Part shown: in pieces, positions 1-8,399 of the stretch
Layout: the number at the start of each line of letters is the position of its first letter
Position numbering within the stretch: the stretch's first letter is position 1
Source of the DNA: Demequina rhizosphaerae
Lineage (GTDB): Bacteria > Actinomycetota > Actinomycetes > Actinomycetales > Demequinaceae
Direction of reading: 5' to 3'
DNA length: 64,000 bases
Assembly: GCF_000971255.1 (NCBI RefSeq)
Contig: NZ_BBMC01000002.1
Coordinates: 496,001 to 560,000, forward strand
Position numbers and translations under genes: made by a program
The notes under the pieces: generated by a model
What the model was told of the DNA's origin: nothing
Databases searched by the model: none
What the model saw: the letters and a program-made list of their open reading frames with translations, nothing else

Positions 1-67
1 GAGGGTCCCGGCCCTCGCGCTGCGGCGACCGGCGGGCCGCGCGGGGGCTCAGGCCGAGACGCGCTCG

Positions 68-114
68 GAGGTGCTCAGTGCTCGATCTTGCCTGTGCTGG
101 GCACCGAGCACCTC
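68..114. repeat. Family C intergenic palindrome, copy 1 (47 bp)
   Basis: The outer arms GAGGTGCTCAGTG and GCACCGAGCACCTC are near-complementary. The same 47-bp design recurs at 27171-27217 with the same length and ends but a different centre. The stretch 1-167 contains no gene I can support; its first 16 bases can also form a small hairpin (GAGGG/CCCTC) that may end a gene lying to the left of the window. Confidence 0.6.
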
Positions 115-167
115 GAAGGGTGCGGCGGACGGGGCTCAGGTCAGGGTGAGACGGCCCGGGCCCGGGC

Positions 168-1142
168 TCAGGCGGAGGCGCTGCGGCGGCGGGCGAGGAT
201 CGCGTCGAGCGACCCGGTCGCGGGAGCGGCCGGCGCCCCCTCGCCCTCCTCGGCGCGGTACGAGGCCGCGGCGATGTCGCCCGTGTCGAGCGGGCGCGCC
301 TGCGCGGGCCGCACCTCGGCCTTGAGCGTGTAGCTCGGGGCCGGCATCTCGCGCGGGCTCCACGCCGCGGACTCCTCGACGGCCGGCGCGGCCGGCTCCA
401 CCGAGGGCTTGACCGGCGCGAACCGCATCGGCGCGGGGGCCGACAGCGGCGCGAGGTCCGCGGACGTGACGATCTGGATGGCCTGCGTCTCGACGTCGGA
501 CGGCTGCGACTCGCGGCCGGCCGCGCGATCCGCGGTGACCTTGCGCAGCGCCTGGGTCGCGGTCGCGGCGGCGCCGACCTCGCGCGCGACGAGCGCCAGG
601 CGCGCGTCGACGCGGCGCTGCGCGGCGGCGGCGCGGGCGCCCTGGACCAGCACGCCCGCGAGCATCGCGGTCGCGACCGCGCCGACCACGGCGTGCACCA
701 GGCCGAACGCGACGAGGATCCAGGCCGCGGCGGCGAGCGCGGTGACGCCGAGGGCGACGCGCGCGCGGCGGCGGGCCCGGGCGCGACGCTCGGCGAGCGC
801 GGTGGCCCGGTCGCTGCGCATCGCCAGGAGCTGGCGCTGCGCGGCGGTCGCGGCCTTGTCGATCGGCCCGGCGGGACGCGACATCGCGTCGGCGCCCAGC
901 GAGGCGATGGAGGCACGGGCGGCGCCGGTGGCGAGCAGCGGCACCTCGCCCGAGTCGGAGGAGGCGTGGGTGACTGGGCGCTCGACGCGCGACGCGGTGG
1001 TCTTCACCACGCGCATCTCCGCGGAGTACCGGTCCTCGGTCCGGACGAGCGCGTAGTCGGCGCGCTCGCGGATCCGCTGGGGGATGACGTAGGCGAGCAC
1101 CATGCCGAGGGCGATGATCGCGAGCAGTCCAGCGGGAGGCAT
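168..1142 (-). CDS. SepX/GlpR-like membrane protein
   Basis: A 324-residue membrane protein. The N-terminus (MPPAGLLAIIALGMVLAYV) is a membrane segment followed by a basic stretch and a TEDRYSAEMRV block, the pattern of the Streptomyces SepX / Corynebacterium GlpR family. A second hydrophobic region at about residues 129-168 looks like a two-segment hairpin preceded by an Arg-rich stretch (116-128). The C-terminal half is Ala/Pro-rich and probably disordered cytoplasmic tail. In that family the protein links the divisome to a MoeA-like partner (Glp). Here it lies downstream of a RimJ-like acetyltransferase and a divergent MoeA on the same strand, which is the expected neighbourhood and supports the call. 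Family assignment rests on remembered N-terminal similarity and context. Confidence 0.65.
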   Translation of the reverse strand: MPPAGLLAIIALGMVLAYVIPQRIRERADYALVRTEDRYSAEMRVVKTTASRVERPVTHASSDSGEVPLLATGAARASIASLGADAMSRPAGPIDKAATAAQRQLLAMRSDRATALAERRARARRRARVALGVTALAAAAWILVAFGLVHAVVGAVATAMLAGVLVQGARAAAAQRRVDARLALVAREVGAAATATQALRKVTADRAAGRESQPSDVETQAIQIVTSADLAPLSAPAPMRFAPVKPSVEPAAPAVEESAAWSPREMPAPSYTLKAEVRPAQARPLDTGDIAAASYRAEEGEGAPAAPATGSLDAILARRRSASA

Positions 1143-1194
1143 GGCACGACGTTACGGCCGCGTCGCCCGCGAGCGTCGCAACGCGCCCGGCGTG

Positions 1195-1773
1195 TCAGCC
1201 GCCGACACCCCAATATCGTCCGGTACGAGGGTCGTCTTGAGTGCGCGCGAAGATCGCGTGATCGCGCCAGCCGCCGTCGATGTAGAGGTACGAGCGGCGC
1301 CGGCCCTCCTCGGTGAAGCCGAGCTTCTCGGCGACCCGCAGGCTGGCCGCGTTCTCGGGCCGGATCGCGATCTCGACGCGGTGGAGCCCGACGCGGAAGG
1401 CGTGCTCGGTGAGCATGGCCGCGGCGCGCGGGACGATGTCGTGACCGGCGAGGCTTCGCGCCACCCAGTATCCGAGCGAGCCCGAGCGCTGCGCGCCCCA
1501 CTGGATCCCCGCGATCACCACGCGCCCCGCGAGCGCGCCGTCGACCTCGATCGCGAGCGGCAGCGCCTCGAGACGACGTCGCTGACGGCGCTCCTCGCGC
1601 ACGAATGCGCGGAACGTCATGTCGGGCGTCTCCCCCTCGGGCGGGACGGTCGCCTCCCACGGCCGCAGCCAGTCGCGGTTGTCGGCGCGCAGGGTCATCC
1701 ACTCGTCCTCGTCCCGCGGCCTGAGCGGGCGCAGCAGCAGCCCGGGCGCGCCGAGGACGAGGTCGCGGGACAT
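1195..1773 (-). CDS. rimJ: RimJ/RimL-type GNAT N-acetyltransferase
   Basis: A 192-residue GNAT acetyltransferase that would transfer acetyl from acetyl-CoA to a protein N-terminus or small amine. Family features seen: an N-terminal LLRPLRPRDEDEW strand-helix, an LGYWVARSLAGHDI acetyl-CoA-binding stretch, a VEIAIRPENAASLRVAEKLGF segment typical of RimJ/RimL, and a YLYIDGGWRDHAIFA end. The ATG at 1773 shares its A with the TGA of the upstream moeA-like gene (TGATG), so the two are translationally coupled. The substrate cannot be read from sequence. The gene sits between Glp/MoeA and the SepX/GlpR-like protein, an arrangement common in Actinobacteria. Confidence 0.85.
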   Translation of the reverse strand: MSRDLVLGAPGLLLRPLRPRDEDEWMTLRADNRDWLRPWEATVPPEGETPDMTFRAFVREERRQRRRLEALPLAIEVDGALAGRVVIAGIQWGAQRSGSLGYWVARSLAGHDIVPRAAAMLTEHAFRVGLHRVEIAIRPENAASLRVAEKLGFTEEGRRRSYLYIDGGWRDHAIFARTQDDPRTGRYWGVGG

Positions 1774-2981
1774 CAGTCGTCCCACACCGTGCAGCGCAGC
1801 ACGTCGCCCGCACGCACCTCCGAGGCCGCCGCGTCGACCCACGCGATGCCGTCCGCGTCGCCGAGCGCCGCGAGCGTGACGTCCCCGGGCTCGCACGCGG
1901 GGGACGCCGTCACGGTCCCGGACGAGTCGAGCCCCAGCCTCACGGGCACCGCCTGCGTGATGCCCTTCGGGGACGGCCAGCCGCGGTCCAGGCGGGCCCG
2001 CACGCCCGGACGCACCACCTCGGTGAAGCCGCACATGCGCCGCAGCGCGGGCCGCACGTAGGCCTCGAAGGCGAGCGCCGCGGCGGCCGGGGCGCCCGGC
2101 AGGGCGATGGTCGGCACCCGGCGCGCGCCCTCGTCGCCCAGCATCGCGAAGGCGTGGTGCGGGCCGGGCTCCAGGGCGAGCCGCACATCGTCCACCGTGC
2201 CGAGGTCCTCGAGGACCTGGATGACGGTGTCGTCGCCGCCGTCGCTGAGGCCGCCGGTGACGATGAGGAGGTCGGCGCGCACGAGCTGGTCCTCGATCGC
2301 GGTGCGCAGCGTGGGGCGGTCGTCGGGGACGGGCCCGACCCGGTAGGCGTGGGCGCCGGCGTTGCGGGCCGCGACCGCCACGAGGTGGCCGGTGGCCTCG
2401 GGCACGCCGGGCCGGCCGGAGCCGGGGTCGACGAGCTCTCCGCCGGTCGCCAGCACCACCACGCGGGGCACGGGGCGCACGGTGAGGCGCGGGTGGCCGA
2501 GCGACGCCGCCAGCGCCAGCTCGCGGCCGCCCAGGCGCCGTCCCGCGGGCACGAGCATGCGCCCGGCCTCCGCGTCGGTGCCCGCGCGGCGCACGCCCGC
2601 GCCAGCCCTCACGGGCGCGTGGACCTCGACCCGCGCGACGCCGCGATCGGTGGCGACGAGCGGGACCACCGCATCGGCGCCGGTGGGGACGGGCATGCCC
2701 GAGGCGACGCGGGCCGCCGTGCCGGGCAGGTGGGTGCGCGGGCCGCGGTCGGCGAACGACACGTCGTGCGCGACGGGGAGCGCGCCGGCCGTGACGTCGC
2801 CCGCGCGCACCGCGTAGCCGTCCCACGCCGCGATGTCGTGCGCGGGCAGCGGCGCGGCCGCCACCAGCGGCTCGACGAGCGTCGCGCCCGCCGCGTCGCC
2901 CACGAGGACCGTGAGCGGCGGGATGGGGGCGAGCGCGTTCGTGACCGCGACGCGGTGCTCCTCGAGGGTGCGGCTCAGCAC
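1773..2981 (-). CDS. MoeA-like protein, probable Glp (gephyrin-like) type
   Basis: About 402 residues with MoeA architecture: an N-terminal segment, DIAAWDGYAVRAGD (MoeA consensus has SAMDGYA), a MogA-like domain with VVVLATGGELVDPG and VTGGLSDGGDDT, then LPGAPAAAALAFEAYVRPAL and a C-terminal domain IV. MoeA inserts molybdenum into molybdopterin. Several usually conserved positions differ here (Trp for Met before DGYA, GGLSDGGDDT for GGVSxGxxD), and no other molybdenum-cofactor gene is in the window. With a GlpR/SepX-like gene downstream, a cell-division role like that of corynebacterial Glp is the better guess. The GTG at 2981 is preferred because AGGAG (2989-2993) lies 7 bases upstream; a longer reading from ATG 3023 is open. 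Confidence 0.75.
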   Translation of the reverse strand: MLSRTLEEHRVAVTNALAPIPPLTVLVGDAAGATLVEPLVAAAPLPAHDIAAWDGYAVRAGDVTAGALPVAHDVSFADRGPRTHLPGTAARVASGMPVPTGADAVVPLVATDRGVARVEVHAPVRAGAGVRRAGTDAEAGRMLVPAGRRLGGRELALAASLGHPRLTVRPVPRVVVLATGGELVDPGSGRPGVPEATGHLVAVAARNAGAHAYRVGPVPDDRPTLRTAIEDQLVRADLLIVTGGLSDGGDDTVIQVLEDLGTVDDVRLALEPGPHHAFAMLGDEGARRVPTIALPGAPAAAALAFEAYVRPALRRMCGFTEVVRPGVRARLDRGWPSPKGITQAVPVRLGLDSSGTVTASPACEPGDVTLAALGDADGIAWVDAAASEVRAGDVLRCTVWDD

Positions 2982-3062
2982 GGGCGATCTCCTGCTCGAC
3001 ACATGTGCAGAGCCTAGGGACATGCCCGGAGGTGGAACAAAGATTTACTCACCTTTGGCACA

Positions 3063-3701
3063 ATGGTGCCCATGACGCCGATGTCCGACAGCTCTCTTCG
3101 CGCACTCGAACCGGACGAGGCGAAGGCGCACCTGAGGGCGACCATCCGACGCGAGAGGCTCCAGCGGAGCGAGAGGCGGCGCCACGAGGCGGCCGCCGCC
3201 CTTCGCGACCTCGTGCTCGCCCTGCCGAGCATCCAGGAGGCGCGCTGCGTCTCCGTCTACGCGTCCCGGGCGCACGAGCCCGGCACCGACCTCCTCATCG
3301 AGGCCCTCCACCGGCGCGGCGTCAAGGTGCTCATCCCGCTGCTCGGCGACGGCCTCCAGCGCGGCTGGGGCGTCTACCACGGCGTCGAGGACCTGGTCGA
3401 GCGCGCCCCCGGCCGCCCGCCGGAGCCGAGCGGCGACTTCCTCCCCTCGGCGGCGCTCGCCGAGGCCGACGTCATCGTCGTGCCCGCCCTCGCGGTCGAC
3501 ACCTCCGGCACCCGCCTGGGCCAGGGCGGCGGCTGGTACGACCGCGCGCTCATGGACGCCCGGCCCGCGGCACCCGTGGTGGCGCTCACGTTCGCGAACG
3601 AGGTCCACGACGTCCGCGAGACGCCGCTGCCGCGCGAGCGACACGACCTCGGCGTGGACATGGTCATCACACCCGAGGGGGCATACCCGCTCCCCGCGTA
3701 G
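3063..3701 (+). CDS. 5-formyltetrahydrofolate cyclo-ligase
   Basis: A 212-residue cytoplasmic enzyme of the 5-FTHF cyclo-ligase family, which converts 5-formyl-THF plus ATP to 5,10-methenyl-THF. Seen: the basic N-terminal helix region (LRATIRRERLQRSERRR), a VSVYASRAHEPGTDLL strand, and the family signature LGQGGGWYDRAL near residue 155 that forms the nucleotide/phosphate site, followed by VVALTFANEV. Three in-frame ATGs (3063, 3072, 3081) have no clear SD, so the exact start is uncertain. It is transcribed away from the MoeA-like gene across a short AT-richer spacer, and the FmdB gene follows 9 bases later, so the two are probably one transcript. The galU gene that often separates it from moeA in Actinobacteria is absent. 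Confidence 0.92.
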   Translation: MVPMTPMSDSSLRALEPDEAKAHLRATIRRERLQRSERRRHEAAAALRDLVLALPSIQEARCVSVYASRAHEPGTDLLIEALHRRGVKVLIPLLGDGLQRGWGVYHGVEDLVERAPGRPPEPSGDFLPSAALAEADVIVVPALAVDTSGTRLGQGGGWYDRALMDARPAAPVVALTFANEVHDVRETPLPRERHDLGVDMVITPEGAYPLPA

Positions 3702-3710
3702 AATGTGCGC

Positions 3711-3917
3711 ATGCCTACGTACTCCTACGCGTGCACCGCGTGCGACCACGCGTTCGATGCGGTCCAGTCCATCCACGATGCGGCGCTGACCGAGTGCCCC
3801 GAGTGCACCGCGCCCGTGCGCAAGCGCTTCGGCTCGGTCGGCGTGACCTTCAAGGGCTCGGGCTTCTACCGCACGGACTCGCGCTCGGACGCGAAGACCG
3901 CCTCCAGCGCCTCCTGA
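3711..3917 (+). CDS. FmdB-family zinc ribbon protein
   Basis: A 68-residue protein beginning MPTYSYACTACDHAFD, a typical FmdB/CxxC_CxxC_SSSS family start, with two CxxC pairs (CTAC and CPEC) that should bind one zinc, and the C-terminal FKGSGFYRTDSR element followed by a Ser-rich tail. Family function is poorly known; members are called putative regulatory proteins from the formamide/acetamide operon. The ATG at 3711 is used; the frame is open upstream from a GTG at 3705. It directly follows the 5-FTHF cyclo-ligase, a common actinobacterial pairing. Confidence 0.88.
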   Translation: MPTYSYACTACDHAFDAVQSIHDAALTECPECTAPVRKRFGSVGVTFKGSGFYRTDSRSDAKTASSAS

Positions 3918-3932
3918 TCGGGGCCCCGCCGC

Positions 3933-6900
3933 TCACCAGTGCGGCGGGCGCTCCCGCTTGATCTCCTCGTCGCGGCTCGAGCCGCCGTGCGAGCCGCCCC
4001 AACCCTCGTCGAGGTCCTCGCTCGCCCGCGTGGGGATGAGCGGGCGGCCGGCGCCGCGCGAGGCGGGCCGGATGGGCGGCGGCGAGGGCAGGGACGATGC
4101 GGTGGTCGCCTCCGTGTCCTCGGCCGCGGACTCGTCGGTGGCCTCGGTCTCCGCCTCGACCTCGTCGGTCTCGTCGGGCGCCTCGGCCTCGTCGGCCGGG
4201 TCCTGCGTGGGCTCGTCCTCGGCGGCGGCGTGCTCGGCCGGCTCCTCGGCGGTCTGGTCGGCGGGCTCCTCGGTCATGCCCTCATCGTCCGCCTGGGCGG
4301 CCCGGCCCTCCAAGTCGAGCTCCGCCTGCACCTGGAGCGCGCGGGTCTCGACCTTGTCCGCGAGGATCTGCTCGGCGAGCATGACCGAGATGCCGAGCGT
4401 GACGTCCGGCGCCTCCGGCTCGGCCGGGGTCTCGACGGGGGCGGGCGGCTCCTCGGCCCGCAGCTCGGGGATCGCGCCGGTGACGGCGTCGACGGAGTCG
4501 AGGTCGAAGACCTCCTCCGCGGGCACGCGGATCTCGGACGTCTCGACGCCGAGGTCGAGCGTCGGCTGCTCCCACACGAGCGGCGCCTTGTCGCGCTCGA
4601 CGGCGTCGATGATGGCCGCGACGGCCGCATCGGGATCCATGAAGACGTCGAGCGTCCACAGCGACACGACGGTCCAGCCGAGGGCCTCGAGGCTCGCGTA
4701 CTGGTGGCGCATGCGGTCGCGCACGCTCGCCGAGGCGCTGCGCGAGGCCTCGTCGGTGACGACAGCGACGCGGTAGCCGCGGTCGTGACGGCCGCCGACG
4801 ACCAGCGGGATCGCGTCGGCGCCCGTGCCGTAGCGGACGTGGACGGCGTAGCCCTCGGCGCGCACGCGGCCCGCGATGTCCGCGAGCAGCCAGTCGCCGG
4901 GGGCCGGCTCGGGACGCTCCGGCGGGACCGGCTCCGAGCCGACCGCGAGCACCAGCTCGCGGAGCCCGTCGATCGCGTCCGCCTCGCCGCCCTCGGCGAT
5001 CGCGGCGAGGTCGTCGGCGCCGAGCGCCGTCACGACGGTGAGCTGCTCGTGGCTCGCGACCACGGCCTGAGCGAGCGCCTGCGCGCGCCACTCCTCCGAC
5101 AGCGCGCCGAGCCGCGCGGGCAGCGTGCCCGACGCGTCGCGCGCGTAGCCGAGCGTGAGGATCGCCTCGTCGACGTCGAGGCCCGCCGCGTTGCCGAGCG
5201 TCACGACGGTGACGGCCTCGGCGAGGCGAGCGCCGCGCTCGTCGAGCGTGTCGCGGATGCGGGCGGCGTGGAGCTCGTTGCCCGCGACGATCGCGAGCGT
5301 GCGGCGCGGCATCGAGTGGACCACGCGGTCGGCGTGCTCGATGACGGCGGCGACCTCGGCGCGGGTGGACTCGACGGCGTGCTCGCCGGCGGCGGCCGAG
5401 CCGGTCGCGTCGAGCACGGTCACCTCGAGCGCGTGCGGCGTCCCCGCGGACGGCAGCGAGCTGAGCGAGCGGCCGTACGCGAGCGTGCCCAGGACGCCGG
5501 TGACGCGCGGGTCGCGTGGCTGAGGCAGAGCGTGGAGCGGCACGCGCGGCAGCATCTCCGCGAAGACCGCGACGGCGCTGCGGGTCGCGGACTCGGCATC
5601 GCCGACCACGACCACCTGGCGGGCGCGGGCGAGGGTCGGCACGGTCTCGGCGAGCGCGAGCGACTCGGCGCCGAACACGACCGCGACGTCGAGGCAGCGG
5701 GTGGGCGGCGCGAGCCGGGACACCTGCTCGGCGGTCGCGAGCGTGATGGGGCGCAGCGCGCTCACGAGCGGCTGGTGGTCGCGCCACAGCTCGCGATAGG
5801 GCGCGTCGGCGCCCTCGACGAGCGTGGCGAAGAGGTCGCGCGCGAAGTCGGGGTGGCGGGCGATCGCGATGCGGCGACGCTCGGCGACGGCGCGCATGAG
5901 CGGACCCACACGGGCCTCGGAGAACTCGCGGTCCCGCAGCAGGAACTGCTCGACCACGCGGCCGACGGCGCCCTCCTCGGTGAGCCGGGGGTCCGCGGAC
6001 ACGATCGCGTCGAAGGCGGAGGCCCACCACGCGAACTCGAGGTCGCGGCGCACCTGCTCGGGCGAGGCGTCGGCCTCGTCGCGCGCGGCGAGCTCCGCGA
6101 GCAGCGGGCCGAGGCCGGCGGACTCGAGGTCGCGCTCGACCGGGACCGCCTCGGCGGCCTCGAGCGTGCCGGGCACGCCCTCGGCGAGCCTGTCGAGCAC
6201 CTCGCGCACGTGCTCCCACGGCTGGTCGAGCAGGTCCTGCTCGCCGGCGACCTGGGCGACCGGGCCGGCGAGTCGCGACCACAGCCGCAGCACGTTCTCG
6301 ACGCGGTCGGCGTAGAGGTCGAAGTCGTCGGGCACGAGCGGCCAGCCGCCGGCCGAGCAGTGCGCGCGCCAGCGCAGCGCCTGCGCGTGGGCCGCGACGA
6401 GGTTCTCGTGGAGGTCGTCCTTGGTGCGGCCGGGGCGCAGCAGCTCGACCGCGCGGCGGCGCAGCGCGCGCCGGTCGCGGCGCGCGAGCGTGCCCGCCTG
6501 CGGGGTGCCGGGGGGCGCGGTCGCGGCGACCAGGTCGTGCAGCGAGCGGTGGAACACCGCCGGCGAGAAGATCTCGAGGGTCGCGCGCAGGTCCGTGAAC
6601 AGGCCCACCTGGTCCGCCCACGCGGCGATCGTGGGCGCCTCGTCCATGCCGGTCTCGTGCGCGGCGATCTGCGCCTCGGCCCGCATCTTGGGCAGGTGGC
6701 GCACGACGAGCGTCGCGAGCGCCTCGTCGAGCCGGGCGCCCTCCTCCGCGTCCTCGGCCACCTCGGACCACCATGGCACGAGCACGGTCGTGGCCTGCGA
6801 GGCCGTCGGCGCGGGCTCCTCGGGGGCGGCGTCGGGGCGGAGGCGCTCGACCATCGCGTGCGCGACGGAGGCGAACCCGTGCTCCGCCACCAGGGCGGCG

Positions 6901-8174
6901 GCCTCCGCGCCCAGTCGCAGCTGCGTCCTGGGCGCCGGCGCGGTGGAGATGAGGCGGACGACGGCCTGGACGGCGTCGTACGCGCTCACGTCCCACGGAC
7001 GATGCGGGCGGTGCAGCGCGTCGAGGCGCGTCTCGAGCTCGTGGCGGGCGGTGAGGAGGCTCTCCCCCGCCACCCGCAGCGTCTCGTCGTCGACGTCGTC
7101 GACGCCCATCGTCATCGAGGTGAGGAGGCGGCGGCGCGCGGTCTCGTTCCACGAGCCGACGGCGCCGGACACGTAGGCCTCGGACACGCCCACGCGGTCG
7201 AGCCGCTTCGCGACCGCGCGCACCGACTGCTCGGTGCCGCCGACGGCCATGACCGCGCGGCCGGACGCCGCGGCGTCGGCCACGATCGCGGCGACGGCGC
7301 CGACCGGGTCGGAGCCGGGCGGGGACTGGAGGAACACGGAGCGGCCGGTGGCGATGAGGTCGAGGGCAGCGAACTCGCCGTCGTCGAGGTCGCCCACGCC
7401 GCGCTCCGCGAACGGGTCGCGGTCGCCCACGGGGAAGGCCGGCAGCGGCTGCGCGAGGAGGGCCTGCGCGTCGCGGTCGCCCGCGGTGGCCGCGAGGATG
7501 TCGGACGCGCCGATGACGGGGTCCATGTCGTCGAGGTCGTCGAGCAGGCGCTGCTCGGGGTCGTCGAACGCGCCGACGAAGAGGCGGTCCGCGACCTCGA
7601 TGCCGGGGAAGCTGTCGCCAAGGGTGCGCACGTGCTGCCACAGGGGCCGCGGGTCGAACTCGAGTCCCGGCCCGGCCTGCGGGAGGACGCCCTGGAGGCC
7701 GGCGTCGACGCCGCGGTCGCGCGCCTCCGTGAGGAAGACCGGGTTGACGGCGACCTGATCGAGCATCGTGAGGAGCACGTCGCCCTGGCGGGCGGGCTCG
7801 AAGTGCACGGGGCGCATGACGAGCGGCATCTCACGACGCCGTCCGTCCTCGTCCCACGCGACGGTGCCGATCACCATCGCGGCGGTCCACACGCCGGTGG
7901 CGGCCTTGACCCGCTCGGCGTTCTCGCGGATGAGGCGGATGCGGTGCAGCGCCTGCGCGTAGTGCTCGGGATCGCGGATGAGGACGCCGAGCGACGTGGC
8001 CCGGCCGGCGAAGAGCGGGGCCAGCCCGCCGGGGTGCGAGCCGCGCAGATCCACCGTGGTCGTCTCGCTCAGCGCGAGGTCCCGCAGCGGCGAGACGGTC
8101 GCCAGCTGCTGGAGCTGCTCCCTCCATTCGCGAAGGGCGTCCGCGACGAGCGCGCGCCCGATGTAGTCGACCAC
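3933..8174 (-). CDS. Large helicase-like protein with degenerate Walker A and Vsr-like C-terminal domain
   Basis: 1413 residues, GTG start at 8174. The N-terminal ~250 residues resemble the DUF4011-type region that precedes superfamily 1 helicases. At about 283-292 the Walker A position reads QSPPGSDPVG, without the GKT/S of an active P-loop. Residues ~1130-1185 contain a Vsr/DUF559-like restriction-fold segment (RVAVVTDEASRS ... LEALGWTVVSLWTLDVFMDP). The tail (~1290-1360) is a long Glu/Asp/Ala low-complexity run. A nuclease/helicase relative that may no longer hydrolyse ATP is the best reading; the function is unknown. The gene stands alone, convergent with the FmdB gene, and its high GC creates long spurious frames on the other strand. 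The 10-mer occurs inside it at 4093 and 6997. Confidence 0.7.
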   Translation of the reverse strand: MVDYIGRALVADALREWREQLQQLATVSPLRDLALSETTTVDLRGSHPGGLAPLFAGRATSLGVLIRDPEHYAQALHRIRLIRENAERVKAATGVWTAAMVIGTVAWDEDGRRREMPLVMRPVHFEPARQGDVLLTMLDQVAVNPVFLTEARDRGVDAGLQGVLPQAGPGLEFDPRPLWQHVRTLGDSFPGIEVADRLFVGAFDDPEQRLLDDLDDMDPVIGASDILAATAGDRDAQALLAQPLPAFPVGDRDPFAERGVGDLDDGEFAALDLIATGRSVFLQSPPGSDPVGAVAAIVADAAASGRAVMAVGGTEQSVRAVAKRLDRVGVSEAYVSGAVGSWNETARRRLLTSMTMGVDDVDDETLRVAGESLLTARHELETRLDALHRPHRPWDVSAYDAVQAVVRLISTAPAPRTQLRLGAEAAALVAEHGFASVAHAMVERLRPDAAPEEPAPTASQATTVLVPWWSEVAEDAEEGARLDEALATLVVRHLPKMRAEAQIAAHETGMDEAPTIAAWADQVGLFTDLRATLEIFSPAVFHRSLHDLVAATAPPGTPQAGTLARRDRRALRRRAVELLRPGRTKDDLHENLVAAHAQALRWRAHCSAGGWPLVPDDFDLYADRVENVLRLWSRLAGPVAQVAGEQDLLDQPWEHVREVLDRLAEGVPGTLEAAEAVPVERDLESAGLGPLLAELAARDEADASPEQVRRDLEFAWWASAFDAIVSADPRLTEEGAVGRVVEQFLLRDREFSEARVGPLMRAVAERRRIAIARHPDFARDLFATLVEGADAPYRELWRDHQPLVSALRPITLATAEQVSRLAPPTRCLDVAVVFGAESLALAETVPTLARARQVVVVGDAESATRSAVAVFAEMLPRVPLHALPQPRDPRVTGVLGTLAYGRSLSSLPSAGTPHALEVTVLDATGSAAAGEHAVESTRAEVAAVIEHADRVVHSMPRRTLAIVAGNELHAARIRDTLDERGARLAEAVTVVTLGNAAGLDVDEAILTLGYARDASGTLPARLGALSEEWRAQALAQAVVASHEQLTVVTALGADDLAAIAEGGEADAIDGLRELVLAVGSEPVPPERPEPAPGDWLLADIAGRVRAEGYAVHVRYGTGADAIPLVVGGRHDRGYRVAVVTDEASRSASASVRDRMRHQYASLEALGWTVVSLWTLDVFMDPDAAVAAIIDAVERDKAPLVWEQPTLDLGVETSEIRVPAEEVFDLDSVDAVTGAIPELRAEEPPAPVETPAEPEAPDVTLGISVMLAEQILADKVETRALQVQAELDLEGRAAQADDEGMTEEPADQTAEEPAEHAAAEDEPTQDPADEAEAPDETDEVEAETEATDESAAEDTEATTASSLPSPPPIRPASRGAGRPLIPTRASEDLDEGWGGSHGGSSRDEEIKRERPPHW

Positions 8175-8284
8175 CGTCCTACGGTAACGGTCAGGTCACG
8201 GCCCTTCCGCGCACCACGCCGCCGCCCGCCGCGGCCGCGTGCCCGGCGCATCGTCCCTCCGTCCCGGACACCCCCGGGAAAAGA

Positions 8285-8323
8285 GACAGTGCGCGCCGAC
8301 TTATGCAGCCGACACGCACTGTT
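8285..8323. repeat. Short family B-like palindrome
   Basis: GACAGTGCG at 8285-8293 faces CGCACTGT at 8315-8322. This matches the ends of the ~100-bp family B repeats but with a ~21-base centre, so it may be a deleted copy. The 225-base gap 8175-8399 also holds one 10-mer copy at 8247 and a stretch (8360-8390) resembling the centre of family A repeats. No gene is seen in the gap. Confidence 0.5.
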
Positions 8324-8399
8324 GTGAGGATTGTGGGACCACGGACGGCCCCCCGTCAAACCCGCGATGTGAACGTCACCATCGTCCCTTATGGGGGGC

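Noticed and set aside
1..67. End of a plus-strand gene at the left edge
   Set aside because: All three frames are open over this short GC-rich stretch and none can be tied to a family, so no gene is called.
1773..2981. Ordinary molybdopterin molybdenumtransferase
   Set aside because: Not excluded, but altered signature positions, the adjacent SepX/GlpR-like gene and lack of other cofactor genes make a Glp-type role more likely.
3939..8327. Very long open frame on the plus strand opposite the helicase-like gene
   Set aside because: Arg/Gly/Val/Asp-rich composition without any family motif, and it mirrors the minus-strand gene codon by codon. It is a by-product of high GC, as are the long antisense frames at 22022-25798, 9890-11839 and elsewhere.
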